This document shows positions 14,869-15,001 of a DNA stretch of 15,001 nucleotides, one piece after another. Source of the DNA: CAYPPG01 sp964412555 (GTDB taxonomy: Bacteria; Hinthialibacterota; Hinthialibacteria; Hinthialibacterales; Hinthialibacteraceae). A model generated the notes under the pieces. That model was not told the DNA's origin and ran no database searches. It saw nothing but the letters and a program-made list of their open reading frames with translations. Made by a program: the position numbers and the translations under genes. Where the stretch lies: positions 1-15,001 of the forward strand of contig CAYPPG010000112.1 of assembly GCA_964412555.1 (NCBI GenBank), given 5' to 3'. The stretch's first letter is position 1. Every line of letters begins with the position of its first letter.

Positions 14869-15001
14869 ATGGCCAGTATTGGAACCTATAAAAGAGATCA
14901 GGATGATAAGGATAACGGAATCCACGATACGGTCGAAATGAAAATCCAAGCCGACACCGAAAAAGAGAAAGAAGAATGTCTCAAGGATTTAATGACGATC
15001 C
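14869..15001 (+). CDS. Hypothetical protein, N-terminal part (continues beyond window)
   Basis: The ATG at 14869 comes one base after the preceding stop. A TTGGAGAG site is at about 14856-14863, inside the gene before. The 44 visible residues (MASIGTYKRDQDDKDNGIHD, then a Lys/Glu-rich helix) are very polar. It is surely co-transcribed with the 76-aa gene. I do not recognise the family from this fragment. Confidence 0.6.
   Translation, partial: MASIGTYKRDQDDKDNGIHDTVEMKIQADTEKEKEECLKDLMTI

Noticed and set aside
1..15001. CRISPR array, tRNA or rRNA genes
   Set aside because: I looked for spaced direct repeats and for cloverleaf or rRNA-like sequence and saw none.

Overview
The window looks like an accessory or defence region of a low-to-medium GC Gram-positive bacterium, most likely Bacillota. 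The evidence is the strong GGAG-type ribosome binding sites, frequent TTG and GTG starts, close-to-consensus sigma-A promoters, and protein families typical of Bacilli. I cannot name the species. Small unrecognised genes on both flanks, a decayed serine recombinase and several broken genes suggest a mobile element or genomic island rather than core chromosome.

Left flank (1-2048): the 3' end of an unrecognised plus-strand gene, a 144-aa minus-strand hypothetical, a 73-aa hypothetical, a serine recombinase relic (two in-frame stops and one frameshift) and a minus-strand SAM methyltransferase. The methyltransferase breaks off just after motif I, where the relic ends. This is an old insertion or deletion scar.

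Core (2210-13247): one plus-strand array, the main feature of the window. In order it holds a 1080-aa DUF499-type P-loop ATPase with an added Ig-like domain and proline-rich linker; a 156-aa unrecognised partner; an N-terminal relic of a HigA/XRE-type antitoxin; a UPF0175 antitoxin with a DUF3368 PIN toxin; a DUF1156 Zn-ribbon DNA methyltransferase (DPPY motif) split by a +1 frameshift; and a 1112-aa protein fusing a PLD-like nuclease domain to a SNF2-type helicase. The architecture (large ATPase, DNA methyltransferase, PLD-helicase) resembles BREX and DISARM in logic, but I see no PglZ, DrmA or DrmB. DUF499/DUF1156/helicase groups are known to recur in defence islands. The less familiar points are the small partner protein and the toxin-antitoxin pair set inside the operon.

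Right part (13275-15001): convergent to the helicase lies an AbiJ-NTD4-like abortive-infection gene. It is frameshifted at an A8 tract that could also act as a -1 slippery site. Upstream of it is an XRE regulator on the same strand, with a promoter that suggests a leaderless GTG start. Divergent from the regulator is a promoter flanked by two palindromic 12-bp operators, TTAT-N4-ATAA in type, driving two small unrecognised genes that run off the window.

Inferred working model: the methyltransferase marks host DNA, the ATPase and PLD-helicase act on unmarked DNA, the PIN toxin pair stabilises or guards the locus, and AbiJ is a separate abortive-infection layer. As sequenced, the methyltransferase and AbiJ reading frames are both interrupted. 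The system may therefore be inactive, phase-variable, or affected by sequencing errors at these points.
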